Source: Acidimicrobiaceae bacterium
GTDB lineage: Bacteria > Actinomycetota > Acidimicrobiia > Acidimicrobiales > RAAP-2
Assembly: GCA_003133325.1 (NCBI GenBank)
Contig: PKXA01000069.1
Coordinates: 89,887 to 135,194, forward strand
Reading direction: 5' to 3'
DNA: 45,308 nt
Shown: positions 1 to 8,175 of the stretch, in pieces
Position numbering within the stretch: the first letter of the stretch is position 1
Layout: the number at the start of each line of letters is the position of its first letter
Made by a program: the position numbers and the translations under genes
The notes under the pieces: generated by a model
The model's database searches: none
The model's input: the letters and a program-made list of their open reading frames with translations, nothing else
What the model was told of the DNA's origin: nothing

Positions 1-480
1 ACCGGAGACATCCAGATGGGCCTGGCCCGGATGCTGCCCCGTACCGAGGTCATCGTGGTGACGACGCCTCCCGTCGCCGCCCAGAAGGTGGCGGCCCGCA
101 CCGCGGATATGGCCCGCAAGGGCTACCTGCGGGTGGCCGGCGTCATCGAGAACATGAGCGACTTCACCTGCGAGCACGGCACTTCGTACGCCCTGTTCGG
201 CTCCGGCGGTGGTGCCCGCTTGGCTGCCGAGGTGGGCGTCCCCCTCATTGGCCAGGTCCCGCTCCATCCCTCGGTGTCGGCCGGTGGCGACGCCGGGACT
301 CCGGTGGCACTCGAAGAAGGTCATGCGCTCGCCAAGGTATTTGCCGACATGGCCGAACAAGTGGTGACCACCATCGCCCCGGTGGTCCCGATGGATGGGT
401 GTAGCGCCCGACTTCTCGAACGGGTGGAAGCCGCAGTGGACGCCGGGGTACTGGCAGTCAGCCCGGCGTCGCGGAGCTGA
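1..480 (+). CDS. Mrp/NBP35-type P-loop ATPase, C-terminal part (gene starts before the window)
   Basis: Open from the first base and ending in TGA at 478-480. The visible start reads TGDIQMGL, which matches the switch II region (PPGTGD) of Mrp/ApbC/Nbp35 ATPases that carry or transfer iron-sulfur clusters. Further on are the family signatures GVIENMSDF and LFGSGGGARLA, then the conserved LIGQVPLHPSV. The Walker A half lies upstream of the window. In many Mrp proteins the ENMS motif is followed by a CxxC that binds a bridging cluster; here it reads CEHG, so only the first Cys remains. The last 40 residues are a poorly conserved tail. An internal ATG at position 16 is not the true start. Confidence 0.9.
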   Translation, partial: TGDIQMGLARMLPRTEVIVVTTPPVAAQKVAARTADMARKGYLRVAGVIENMSDFTCEHGTSYALFGSGGGARLAAEVGVPLIGQVPLHPSVSAGGDAGTPVALEEGHALAKVFADMAEQVVTTIAPVVPMDGCSARLLERVEAAVDAGVLAVSPASRS

Positions 481-563
481 CCGGAGGAGGTCCCGGCGCC
501 AGGTGTGGGCACACCGTCAGAAGCATCTGCGGTCGATCGCTCTTGATATCGATGACCGTCAAC

Positions 564-1487
564 TCACAGCGGGTCGGCCTTTGGCCACGACAGGCCACGG
601 GCGGGAGCGGGAGCGGGGGCAATCTGGACATCGGCTTCGGTCCCCGAGGCCATCTTGGCCTCGATGGCCTCCTCGTAACCATCGTCACCGGGTCGCAGCA
701 CCAGCACCTGCCCGTCTTCCACCAACACGATCGGCAGCACCGTCGGAACGTCGGTCACTTCTTCTGCCCATGCCATGACCTCGACGGTGGTCCGGAATCG
801 ACCGATGCGCTTCAGGTTCTCGATGGTGGGGGGAAGCAGTTCGATGTCTCCGGCCTCGAAGCGGTGCAAGGCGTCGGTCGGGCGGATCCAGATGGACGCG
901 ATCGTCTCGCCATCATCGTGGCGGGCCACCTGTCCCGAGGGTGCGGCGGTGATGAAGAAACGGGTGTCGTATCGCCGGGGTGCCAACTCAGGCGTGATCC
1001 AGTGGCTGACGTAGTGCACCGAGCCCACGTCGAGGGCCAGTCCCTCACGACGACAGATGTCGAACAGCCGCAACGTCCCGGCGTTCAGGGCGTCCCGGTA
1101 GGTGACGAACCGTGCCGAGGTGTCCGGGTCGGTGGTGTCGAGGAACCGCCTGTCGGAATCGGCCTCATCGCCGGGCCGAAATGCCAACAGCACCCCGGCC
1201 TCTTCGAAGCACTCCCGTAGGGCCGCCACCCAGAAGGCCAACCCGCCTGACGGAATTCCGAGGATGGCACTGGCTTCGGCGTCGGTGCGGCCCGGGCACA
1301 GAGCCTCGATGTCGTCCCCATAGTCTTCGGGGTCGACACCGCCACCCGGGAAGACGAAGACACCCGCCACGAATTCGGAAGCCAGATTACGGCGGAGCAT
1401 GCAGACTTCGACGGCCGGTGCACCGTCGTCGTCGACCGCATCCCGAACCAGCATCACCGTGGCGGCATCACGGATGGGGACGGTCAT
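564..1487 (-). CDS. NUDIX hydrolase (NUDT19-like, 307 aa)
   Basis: A cytoplasmic pyrophosphohydrolase of the NUDIX fold. Near the N terminus it has the substrate-side motif FVFPGGGVDPED. The catalytic NUDIX box is recognisable around residues 84-106 as GGLAFWVAALRECFEEAGVLL, where REcFEEaG supplies the metal-binding glutamates. The long insertion between the glycine-rich motif and the box, and the 307-residue length, resemble the NUDT19/CoA-pyrophosphatase-like branch, but the substrate cannot be read from sequence. It starts with ATG 30 bases after the stop of the alpha/beta hydrolase on the same strand, so the two are probably cotranscribed. It converges on the Mrp gene. Confidence 0.88.
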   Translation of the reverse strand: MTVPIRDAATVMLVRDAVDDDGAPAVEVCMLRRNLASEFVAGVFVFPGGGVDPEDYGDDIEALCPGRTDAEASAILGIPSGGLAFWVAALRECFEEAGVLLAFRPGDEADSDRRFLDTTDPDTSARFVTYRDALNAGTLRLFDICRREGLALDVGSVHYVSHWITPELAPRRYDTRFFITAAPSGQVARHDDGETIASIWIRPTDALHRFEAGDIELLPPTIENLKRIGRFRTTVEVMAWAEEVTDVPTVLPIVLVEDGQVLVLRPGDDGYEEAIEAKMASGTEADVQIAPAPAPARGLSWPKADPL

Positions 1488-1517
1488 CGGCTCAGGCTAC
1501 CGCCGCCGTCAGACGGT

Positions 1518-2423
1518 TCAGACGACGCGGAGGGAAGGGCGGACGACGAGCGCCCCCGAATCCACCAGCGCGTGGATAGCCAGTTCCCCGAACGCCTCAG
1601 GGTCGGCAATCAACCACGCGTGGGATCCGTTGACCACCACTCCGTCCACCCCGGCCGCCTGTCGCATTTCGTCGAATACGGACCGGGGCACCAGCCGATC
1701 CCGATCCGACCACGCCACCAGTACCGGAGTGCGGCGACGGGCAATGGCCTGAATCTCCATCAACAGATCAGCCCGCCGGATGAAGTCGCCGGTACGGAAC
1801 ATTCCCAGCGGGTTCTGCATCAGGTTGGGGATGAAATCCTCGAGTAGAGCAGGGAGAACCCGCATGAGGTGAGGCGAGTGGAACAGATCGGTCCAGAAAT
1901 AACGTCCCCAGTCCCACGCCGGCCGCTGGGTCATGGTGCGGATGCCATCAGGGGACGAGGCCCAGGTGGGCCCGCCAATGGCATTTGCCAACAGCAAGGA
2001 ACCCGCCCGACCGGGATGGTCATGGACGAAGGCCGCCGACACGCCGCCCCCGAACGAGTGGCCGGCCACCAGGGCCACCCAGCTTTCTCCGATAGCGTCC
2101 AGAAATCTCCCGGCCCAGGTCGCATAGCCAGTGAACGACCGCTGTTCACCCGGAAGTTCCGGGGTACCACCGAAGCCGGGCATGGCCGGGGCGTAGACCC
2201 GGCAACCGGCCATTCCCATACGCCGAATCGGCTCCCGGTAGCCATTGGGCCGTAGTCCCCACCCGTGGAGGAACAACGCCGGCGGTCCCTCCCCTGAGAC
2301 CGCATAGTTCACACGATGGCCGTCAACCACCACATTGCTCCAGGTCACGGCTCTGGAATCCCGGGTGGTGCTGTCGCGATCCGGCGCCAGCAACGTCTCG
2401 GCAACGGCAGGTGCACCCGGCAT
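1518..2423 (-). CDS. alpha/beta-fold hydrolase (301 aa)
   Basis: A single-domain alpha/beta hydrolase. The oxyanion region is LFLHGWGLRPNGY, the nucleophile elbow is GHSFGGG, the acid is the Asp in WSDRDRLVP, and the catalytic His lies in NGSHAWLI near the C terminus. The complete triad argues for an active esterase, lipase or similar enzyme; no motif fixes the substrate. The first 30 residues are outside the fold, so a shorter start is possible. It is the first gene of a two-gene unit with the NUDIX hydrolase and is divergent from the DUF929 gene at 2561. Confidence 0.85.
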   Translation of the reverse strand: MPGAPAVAETLLAPDRDSTTRDSRAVTWSNVVVDGHRVNYAVSGEGPPALFLHGWGLRPNGYREPIRRMGMAGCRVYAPAMPGFGGTPELPGEQRSFTGYATWAGRFLDAIGESWVALVAGHSFGGGVSAAFVHDHPGRAGSLLLANAIGGPTWASSPDGIRTMTQRPAWDWGRYFWTDLFHSPHLMRVLPALLEDFIPNLMQNPLGMFRTGDFIRRADLLMEIQAIARRRTPVLVAWSDRDRLVPRSVFDEMRQAAGVDGVVVNGSHAWLIADPEAFGELAIHALVDSGALVVRPSLRVV

Positions 2424-2560
2424 ATCCGGTCACCCTAGGCACAATCCTCGCCCGGCGTCGGGATGCACCACCGAGGATGGGTTTCTTCACCTGACCGCAC
2501 CCCCTCTGATCGAACAGTTACGCTCACGGGGAGCAAAAGGCGAAGAGGAGTCGGCAGACG

Positions 2561-3625
2561 ATGGCTGTGGAACAAAAAAAGGGCGCAGGGGGCGGCAACA
2601 CACCCAAGCCGGGCGGCAAGGCACCCAAACCTGTATCGGGCTCCCCATCAGCCAAGGATGCCAGCCGGGCCCAGAGCCGCCCCATATCGGGAAAGAAACC
2701 GGTGGGCAAAGGAGGGAACACCCCCCGTCCCGGTGGCAAGAGTCAACCCACTCCCGGTCCCCGGCGCATGTCCGGCGCCCTGATCGCCTGGGGTGCGGTG
2801 GGCCTGGTCATCATCATCATCGCGGTGCTGGTCATTGTGAAGGCGACCAGCAGCTCCTCCAACTCCAACGCCGCCTTTACGCCGGTGACCCCGGCGGCGG
2901 CGTCACTGGTCAAGGACGTCACCAGCATTCCGGCTTCCGTCTACGACAAGGTGGGCACGAACATCCCCTCGGTGGCCACCCCCAACCCGCCGATCGTGCT
3001 GTCAGGTCAACCGGCATTGACCCTCAACGGCCACACCCCGGCGATGTTCTATTACGGCGCGGAATACTGTCCGTACTGCGCCGCCGAGCGGTGGGCGATG
3101 ACCGCCGCGCTCTCGCGGTTCGGAACCTGGAGCAACTTGGATGTGACCGCCTCGTCACACACCGACGTGGATCCTTCCACCAACACCTTCAGCTACCGGA
3201 ATGCAACCTTCACCAGCCCCTACCTCACCTTCGTGTCCGTCGAGCAGTACACCACGACTCCGAGCTCCAGCGGGTATACCAATCTGCAGAATCCCAACAA
3301 GGCGGAGGCGGCGGTGCTGAGCAAGTACAGCTCGCCGACGTACATTCCCGGAGCTACCGCCGGACAGATCGGGTTTCCCTTTATCGATATCGGCAATGTG
3401 GCCCTGATATCGGGTGCCACCTACAGCCCCCAGATGCTGAACGGGCTCAGCCATTCCGACATCGCCGGCAATCTGAGTGACCCGACCAATTCAGTCACCC
3501 AGTCCATTGTGGGTACCGCCAACTACATCAGCGCCGCCATCTGTGCCAGCACCAAGCAGCAACCATCGACTGTCTGCCAGAGTTCGGGTGTCCGAGCCGC
3601 GGCCACAGCTCTCAAACTGGGCTGA
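2561..3625 (+). CDS. DUF929 membrane-anchored thioredoxin-fold protein (354 aa)
   Basis: The first 65 residues are a cytoplasmic Gly/Pro/Lys-rich tail in which GGNTPkPGGK occurs twice. One membrane helix (about residues 68-92, IAWGAVGLVIIIIAVLVIVKA) anchors the rest outside. The outer domain carries the redox motif YCPYCAAERW, a thioredoxin-like CxxC with the preceding FYYGAEY strand typical of DUF929. A second conserved Cys pair lies near the C terminus (ICAS...VCQS). I infer a DsbA-like thiol oxidase working with the VKOR protein encoded next. ATG has a GAGGAG ribosome site upstream. The paralogue at 4147 shares the same core without the tail repeats. Confidence 0.85.
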   Translation: MAVEQKKGAGGGNTPKPGGKAPKPVSGSPSAKDASRAQSRPISGKKPVGKGGNTPRPGGKSQPTPGPRRMSGALIAWGAVGLVIIIIAVLVIVKATSSSSNSNAAFTPVTPAAASLVKDVTSIPASVYDKVGTNIPSVATPNPPIVLSGQPALTLNGHTPAMFYYGAEYCPYCAAERWAMTAALSRFGTWSNLDVTASSHTDVDPSTNTFSYRNATFTSPYLTFVSVEQYTTTPSSSGYTNLQNPNKAEAAVLSKYSSPTYIPGATAGQIGFPFIDIGNVALISGATYSPQMLNGLSHSDIAGNLSDPTNSVTQSIVGTANYISAAICASTKQQPSTVCQSSGVRAAATALKLG

Positions 3626-3651
3626 CCCGGCAGTTGTTCGGAGATAGGACC

Positions 3652-4143
3652 ATGCCCACGCTGCGCTGGCAGCCCATCCTCACACTGATCCTCAGCATCT
3701 GCGGGCTCGGTGTGGCCACCTATCTCACCATCACCCACTACGACACCCATGTGGCGCTGGTCTGCGCGGACAACGGGGCCATCAACTGCGAGAAGGTCAC
3801 CACCAGCCCCCAATCGGTGGTCTTCGGGATACCGGTGGCCGTACTGGGTCTGGCATTCTTCCTCCCCATGATCACCATGTGCTTGCCGGCCCCGTGGCGC
3901 TCAGCCGACAGGCGCATCCATCTGGCCCGGCTCATCCTGTCGATCACCGGCGTCGGAATGATCATCTACCTGATCATCGCCGAACTGTTCATCATCAAGG
4001 CGATCTGCCTGTGGTGCACTGGAGTCCATGTCATCACCTTCATCCTGTTCGTGATCATCGTGACGGCGGCGCCCGTCGTGCTCACGCCCGGATACGGGCT
4101 CGGGACAGCCAGGGCTGACCACCTGGCTCCCGACGGGTCGTAA
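3652..4143 (+). CDS. VKOR family disulfide-forming membrane protein
   Basis: A small protein of four hydrophobic segments. VKOR proteins oxidise a DsbA-like partner and pass electrons to quinone. The quinone-side active site CLWC is on the fourth helix (IIKAICLWCTGVHV), and two loop cysteines (VCADNGAINCEKV) correspond to the shuttle pair facing outward. SPQSVVFGIPVAVLG is the usual conserved serine-proline stretch after the loop. ATG at 3652 is preferred because GGAGATAGG lies just upstream; an in-frame TTG at 3634 would add six residues. It sits 26 bases after one DUF929 gene and 3 bases before the other, clearly one operon. Confidence 0.88.
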   Translation: MPTLRWQPILTLILSICGLGVATYLTITHYDTHVALVCADNGAINCEKVTTSPQSVVFGIPVAVLGLAFFLPMITMCLPAPWRSADRRIHLARLILSITGVGMIIYLIIAELFIIKAICLWCTGVHVITFILFVIIVTAAPVVLTPGYGLGTARADHLAPDGS

Positions 4144-4146
4144 GGA

Positions 4147-5010
4147 ATGCCCGCGGAACCCGATCATCTCCCCTATACCCGGACGTCCCGCTTCGCGTGG
4201 GGCGCGGTGGTGGTGATCCTGGTCGGCGTCACCGCTCTCCTCGTCTACACGTTGACCGATACCCCGACCACCCTCCGGGTGATCCACCGGGCAGAGACTT
4301 CACCCGACACCCTCCTGGCGCTGGCCGCCGTGCCCGTCTCCACCTTCGACGCCGTCGGCATCACCGCTCTGGACGCCGGGCTCACTCCCCCGACCGTGGT
4401 GACCGGACAAGCCCCCCTGTATGCGGCGGGAAAGCCCGAGGTGCTCTTCGTGGGGGCGGAGTACTGCCCATTCTGCGCGGCGGAGCGGTGGCCCCTGGTG
4501 CTGGCACTCTCCCGATTCGGCCACTTCGGGATGCTCCATGACATACTGTCGTCGACCACGTCGGTCTTCCCGGGAATCCAAACCTTCAGTTTCTTCGACG
4601 CGTCGTATACGAGTCCGTACATCACCTTCACAGGTGTCGAGATCTACTCTGACGTGGCTGCCCCCAGCGGCGCGTTCACCAAGATCACCAACCTCACACC
4701 GGGCCAGCAGTCCCTGATGACGCATTACGGGGCCGCGAGCCGCACCGGCAACGCCACCTACCCACTGGTCGACATCGACAACATGGTGGTGTCGACCACC
4801 TCAGGCTTCAGTCCGGCGACAATCTTGCGGCGGCCCAGGTCGACGATCATCGGCGACCTGAAGAAGGGGGAGACGCCGGACAGTCGGGCCATCGTGGCGT
4901 CTGCCAACTATCTGGCCGCGGGGATCTGCGCGGCCACCAACCAGCAACCGACCTCGGTATGCACATCGAAAGGAGTCCGGGTCGCCGCTCAGTCGCTGGG
5001 TGTGGCCTGA
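4147..5010 (+). CDS. second DUF929 membrane-anchored thioredoxin-fold protein (287 aa)
   Basis: It has a short cytoplasmic N terminus and one membrane helix (about residues 14-36, [21 protein letters not shown]). The outer DUF929 domain has [20 protein letters not shown], nearly identical to the 2561 protein around the CxxC. The distal cysteine pair is also kept (ICAAT...VCTS). The gene begins 3 bases after the VKOR stop, so translation is probably coupled. Two diverged DUF929 copies flanking one VKOR suggest two substrate-side oxidases, or an oxidase and an isomerase, fed by one quinone reductase; the split of roles is inferred only. Confidence 0.85.
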   Translation: MPAEPDHLPYTRTSRFAWGAVVVILVGVTALLVYTLTDTPTTLRVIHRAETSPDTLLALAAVPVSTFDAVGITALDAGLTPPTVVTGQAPLYAAGKPEVLFVGAEYCPFCAAERWPLVLALSRFGHFGMLHDILSSTTSVFPGIQTFSFFDASYTSPYITFTGVEIYSDVAAPSGAFTKITNLTPGQQSLMTHYGAASRTGNATYPLVDIDNMVVSTTSGFSPATILRRPRSTIIGDLKKGETPDSRAIVASANYLAAGICAATNQQPTSVCTSKGVRVAAQSLGVA

Positions 5011-5045
5011 CCGCGGCAGCCGGCCACAGAAAGAAGCCCCGACGG

Positions 5046-5303
5046 TCAGCCGGCCTGGCGATCGGTCAACAGCTTGCGTTCCATTTCATTGAGGCCTCCC
5101 CAGATCCCATGAGGCTCACGAATCCGGACGGCGTAATCGAGACAGTCGGACTGTACCGAACAGGTGGAGCAGATTGCCTTCGCGTGTGCCTCACGCTGGA
5201 GCTTCTCCTCTTTACGCTCCGCATGGGCGGGAGGAAAGAAGATCTCGGCGTGAGGCCCGCGGCACGACGCTCTGATCTGCCACGTGTCGAGAGCTTGCGC
5301 CAT
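5046..5303 (-). CDS. WhiB family iron-sulfur transcriptional regulator (85 aa)
   Basis: A compact Wbl protein that should bind a [4Fe-4S] cluster. The four cysteines are visible: one in ASCRGP, two in AICSTC and one in SDCLDYA. They are followed by the G[VI]WGG turn (GIWGGLNEMER) and a basic C terminus. The chosen ATG at 5303 gives MAQALDTWQ and has GGAAGGA just upstream; a longer frame to 5390 lacks conserved residues. The Wbl subclass is unclear: the IREPHGIWGG block is unlike WhiB4, although the neighbouring ArsA pair is the gene set that flanks whiB4 in mycobacteria. Confidence 0.9.
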   Translation of the reverse strand: MAQALDTWQIRASCRGPHAEIFFPPAHAERKEEKLQREAHAKAICSTCSVQSDCLDYAVRIREPHGIWGGLNEMERKLLTDRQAG

Positions 5304-5497
5304 TGTTTCCTTCCCCCTTTGCCAGTGGGTACTGCCCCCACGCCAGCGAACGTACTCGCGCCGCGGCACGGAGACAAGGGGTCTGACCACGATTTCCTAC
5401 GCAGCCCCTCCACCAGTGCCGGCCAGGGGCCCTCCACCCACCCCCGTTCGGCCCAAAACCGCCGATGGGCGGCCGGAACGCTACGCTCCGGAGCATC

Positions 5498-6553
5498 ATG
5501 GACGTCAGCACATTCTGCACGCAGAGTCACGTCCTGATCGTGGCGGGCAAGGGCGGGGTCGGGAAGACGACCATGGTGGCGGCCATCGCCCGGATGGCAG
5601 CCGACGCCGGACTGTCGGTCCTGGTCATCGAGCTCGAAGGTCGATCGGGTGTCTCCGACGCCTTCGGTCACGGTGACACCATCGATTACGCCGGGGCCGT
5701 GCTCAGCGCGGCGGGCGCCAACGAGGTCGAAGAGGACCTCGGGCCCGAGAGCGAGGCGCCACACATCCCGCCGGGCAGTGTGCAGGCTCGCCGGATCACC
5801 CCTGACGATGCCCTCATCGAATACCTGGCCGATCACGGGCTCCGCCGGTTCTCGAAGCGCTTGATGTCGTCGGGAATCATCGACATCGTGTCGAGCGCGA
5901 TTCCCGGCATCCGGGACATTCTGGTGCTCGGCAAGGTCAAACAGATCGAGCAGGCCGGCCTCGCCGATCTGGTCCTCGTCGATGCCCCGGCCACCGGCCA
6001 CGCCATGACGTTCCTGTCATCGGCCAGCGGACTGCTCGATGCCGCCCGCGGGGGCCCGGTCCGAACCCAGGCCTCCGAGGTGGTGGAACTACTCACCGAT
6101 CCCTCCCGGTGTCAGGTGGCGTTGGTGACCCTCCCCGAAGAGATGCCGGTGAACGAGGTCGTCGACGCTGCCTACCAACTCGAGGACAAGGTGGGGATCT
6201 CCCTCGGTCCGATCATCGTCAACGCCTGTTACCCACCGATTCGGGGGCTGGAGGTGTCGGCTGCCGACGCCGCCGAGTCCGCCGGTGTGACCCTCGACGA
6301 CGACTTGCGTGAGGCCCTCGACGCCGCCAGTGCCTTCCACCGCACCCGGGAGGCCCTCCAACGGGAGCAGATCGACAGGTTGGAACATGAACTACCGTTA
6401 CCCCAGCTGCGGGTGCCCTTCGCCTTCGCGGCGTCCATCGGTCCCGATGAGCTTCAGTTTCTGGCCGACGCTTTGAAAGCGGGGGTCACTGCGCTCCCCC
6501 ATACTGCGCTCGCAGATACCGCGCTTCCCCACACCGAAGCGGCTGTCCCATGA
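5498..6553 (+). CDS. ArsA/Get3-like ATPase, first of a pair
   Basis: A P-loop ATPase of the ArsA/Get3 class with the deviant Walker A GKGGVGKTT close to the N terminus, and LVDAPATGH as switch II / Walker B. No arsenite-binding cysteine cluster is seen, so an arsenic role is not supported. Mycobacterial relatives (Rv3679-Rv3680 type) are an adjacent pair next to a whiB gene, as here. The ATG at 5498 follows GGAG; an upstream ATG at 5465 would add 11 unconserved residues. The C-terminal 30 residues carry a short repeat (ALPHTALADTALPHT). It overlaps the next gene by ATGA. Confidence 0.85.
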   Translation: MDVSTFCTQSHVLIVAGKGGVGKTTMVAAIARMAADAGLSVLVIELEGRSGVSDAFGHGDTIDYAGAVLSAAGANEVEEDLGPESEAPHIPPGSVQARRITPDDALIEYLADHGLRRFSKRLMSSGIIDIVSSAIPGIRDILVLGKVKQIEQAGLADLVLVDAPATGHAMTFLSSASGLLDAARGGPVRTQASEVVELLTDPSRCQVALVTLPEEMPVNEVVDAAYQLEDKVGISLGPIIVNACYPPIRGLEVSAADAAESAGVTLDDDLREALDAASAFHRTREALQREQIDRLEHELPLPQLRVPFAFAASIGPDELQFLADALKAGVTALPHTALADTALPHTEAAVP

Positions 6554-7707
6554 GCGAGGGCGTCACCCTTACCGACATTGCCCAGGACCGGGCGATCGTT
6601 GTCTGCTGCGGTGCGGGTGGGGTGGGAAAGACCACCACCGCGGCGGCGTTCGCTCTGCACGCCGCCCGTCTGGGGCGAAAAGCATGCGTGGTGACCATCG
6701 ACCCGGCTCGGCGACTGGCCAACTCGCTGGGGCTCGATGCTCTCTCCAACCGGCCGTCGCGGATCGAAGGTGACTGGCCGGGAGAGCTCCACGCGCTGAT
6801 GCTCGACCCGAAAGGCACCTTCGACGACCTGGTCCGCCGCTACGCCGATACCCCCGATCAGGCGGAAGGCATCCTGGCCAATCGGATGTACCGGAACCTC
6901 ACCGGGGCGCTCTCGGGCACTCAGGAGTACATGGCCATGGAGAAGCTGCACGAGCTGGCAGAAGAAGGTGGCTTCGACGTGGTGGTGGTCGATACCCCTC
7001 CCACCCGGCACGCCCTCGACTTCCTCGACGCCCCCCGTCGGCTCACCAGCCTCTTGAACAACCGGCTCTTCCAGGTGCTGATGATGCCTACCCGGGCATC
7101 GCTCAAATTCGTGGGAATGGCCGCCCATGCCCTGCTGCGCACCATCTCCAAGGTTGCCGGAGCCGACGTGGTCCGTGATGCGGTGACGTTCTTCCAGGCA
7201 TTCGAAGGGATGGAGGAGGGATTCCGGACCCGGGCCAACCGGGTCCGTGAGCTGCTCACCCTGCCCAGCACGGCATTCATTCTGGTGGCCTCACCCTGGC
7301 CCAACTCCGTCGATGAGGCTGTGTTCTTCGCCGGCAAGCTGGCCGAGTCGGATATGTCGGTGACCGCCCTCATCGTCAACCGGGTACAGCCGCGCTTCAT
7401 AGACAACAGCCGATTGGAGCAGCTGACGGCCATCGCCGGCCGGGCAACGGCGGAAGGCGGCGCTCTGCAGGATCTCATCGACAACCTGGCCGGTTATACG
7501 GTGGCGTCGGATCGGGATGAGCGAACCTACGGCGACCTGGTGGCCCGGATCGCTCCCGCCCCGGTCTCGCGGGTTCCGCTCCTCAACACCGATGTCCACG
7601 ATCTCGACGGGCTCGAGGTGATCGCCGATCTCCTGTTTCTCGGCGACGGGCGGGGAGCCCGGCCTTCGGCTGAGGCGCCTGGCGAACCATCCCAGCCGGC
7701 GAGCTAG
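6550..7707 (+). CDS. ArsA/Get3-like ATPase, second of a pair (385 aa)
   Basis: Starts inside the stop of the previous gene (ATGA overlap), so the two are translationally coupled and probably form a heterodimer. It has the deviant Walker A CGAGGVGKTT, a switch I-like VTIDPARRLANSLG, and switch II / Walker B VVVDTPPTRHALDFLDAP. TIDPARRLA and DTPPTRHAL are characteristic of ArsA-like ATPases of Actinobacteria. The central segment (FVGMAAHALLRTISKVAG) is hydrophobic and could be the client-binding region used by Get3-like proteins. Function is otherwise unknown. Confidence 0.87.
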   Translation: MSEGVTLTDIAQDRAIVVCCGAGGVGKTTTAAAFALHAARLGRKACVVTIDPARRLANSLGLDALSNRPSRIEGDWPGELHALMLDPKGTFDDLVRRYADTPDQAEGILANRMYRNLTGALSGTQEYMAMEKLHELAEEGGFDVVVVDTPPTRHALDFLDAPRRLTSLLNNRLFQVLMMPTRASLKFVGMAAHALLRTISKVAGADVVRDAVTFFQAFEGMEEGFRTRANRVRELLTLPSTAFILVASPWPNSVDEAVFFAGKLAESDMSVTALIVNRVQPRFIDNSRLEQLTAIAGRATAEGGALQDLIDNLAGYTVASDRDERTYGDLVARIAPAPVSRVPLLNTDVHDLDGLEVIADLLFLGDGRGARPSAEAPGEPSQPAS

Positions 7708-7717
7708 CCTCAGGTCC

Positions 7718-8143
7718 GTGCGCTCAATCCTTGTGGCCAGCGACGCGCCGTCGGTGAGGGCTGAAATCGCCGCCATCGCAGGACGCCCGGACATCGCCAT
7801 CCGTGAGGCCCGATCCGGGCCGGCGGTGCTCGAGGAGGTGGCCGAGAGCCGTCCGGACCTGGTGGTGGTCGACCTCCAGATGGGCAACATGGGTGGGATG
7901 GCTGTCTGCCTCGAGCTACGTCTCGAGGAGTCGTACGGCAGTCTCGAACATGTGCCGGTGCTGATGCTGCTCGACCGTCGTCCCGATGTGTTCCTCGCCC
8001 GCCGTTCAGGCGCCGAGGGGTGGGTGGTCAAGCCGCTCGACCCCATCCGCCTTCGTCGGGCCGTCACCTCATTGCTCGACGGTGGTACGTACTATGACGA
8101 GTCCTACCAACCACTGTCGGTCGTCCCCGCGACCGGCTCCTGA
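7718..8143 (+). CDS. stand-alone response-regulator receiver protein (141 aa)
   Basis: A single receiver domain with no output domain. The phosphoacceptor Asp is in LVVVDLQMGNMGG. The conserved Lys is in GWVVKPLDPIRLR, followed by the usual last helix. The N-terminal acidic pair is reduced to one Asp (VASDAPSV), so Mg binding may be altered. It begins with GTG 10 bases after the ArsA-like gene, and a CBS protein follows 32 bases later, so it may be part of that operon. No histidine kinase is in the window. It could signal through protein contact. Confidence 0.75.
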   Translation: MRSILVASDAPSVRAEIAAIAGRPDIAIREARSGPAVLEEVAESRPDLVVVDLQMGNMGGMAVCLELRLEESYGSLEHVPVLMLLDRRPDVFLARRSGAEGWVVKPLDPIRLRRAVTSLLDGGTYYDESYQPLSVVPATGS

Positions 8144-8175
8144 AGGTCTTCACCGACCCAACGAAGGCAGGGTCC

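Noticed and set aside
5498-7707. Arsenic resistance (ArsA) operon
   Set aside because: No metal-binding cysteines in either ATPase and no arsB, arsR or arsD nearby; Get3-like paired ATPases fit better.
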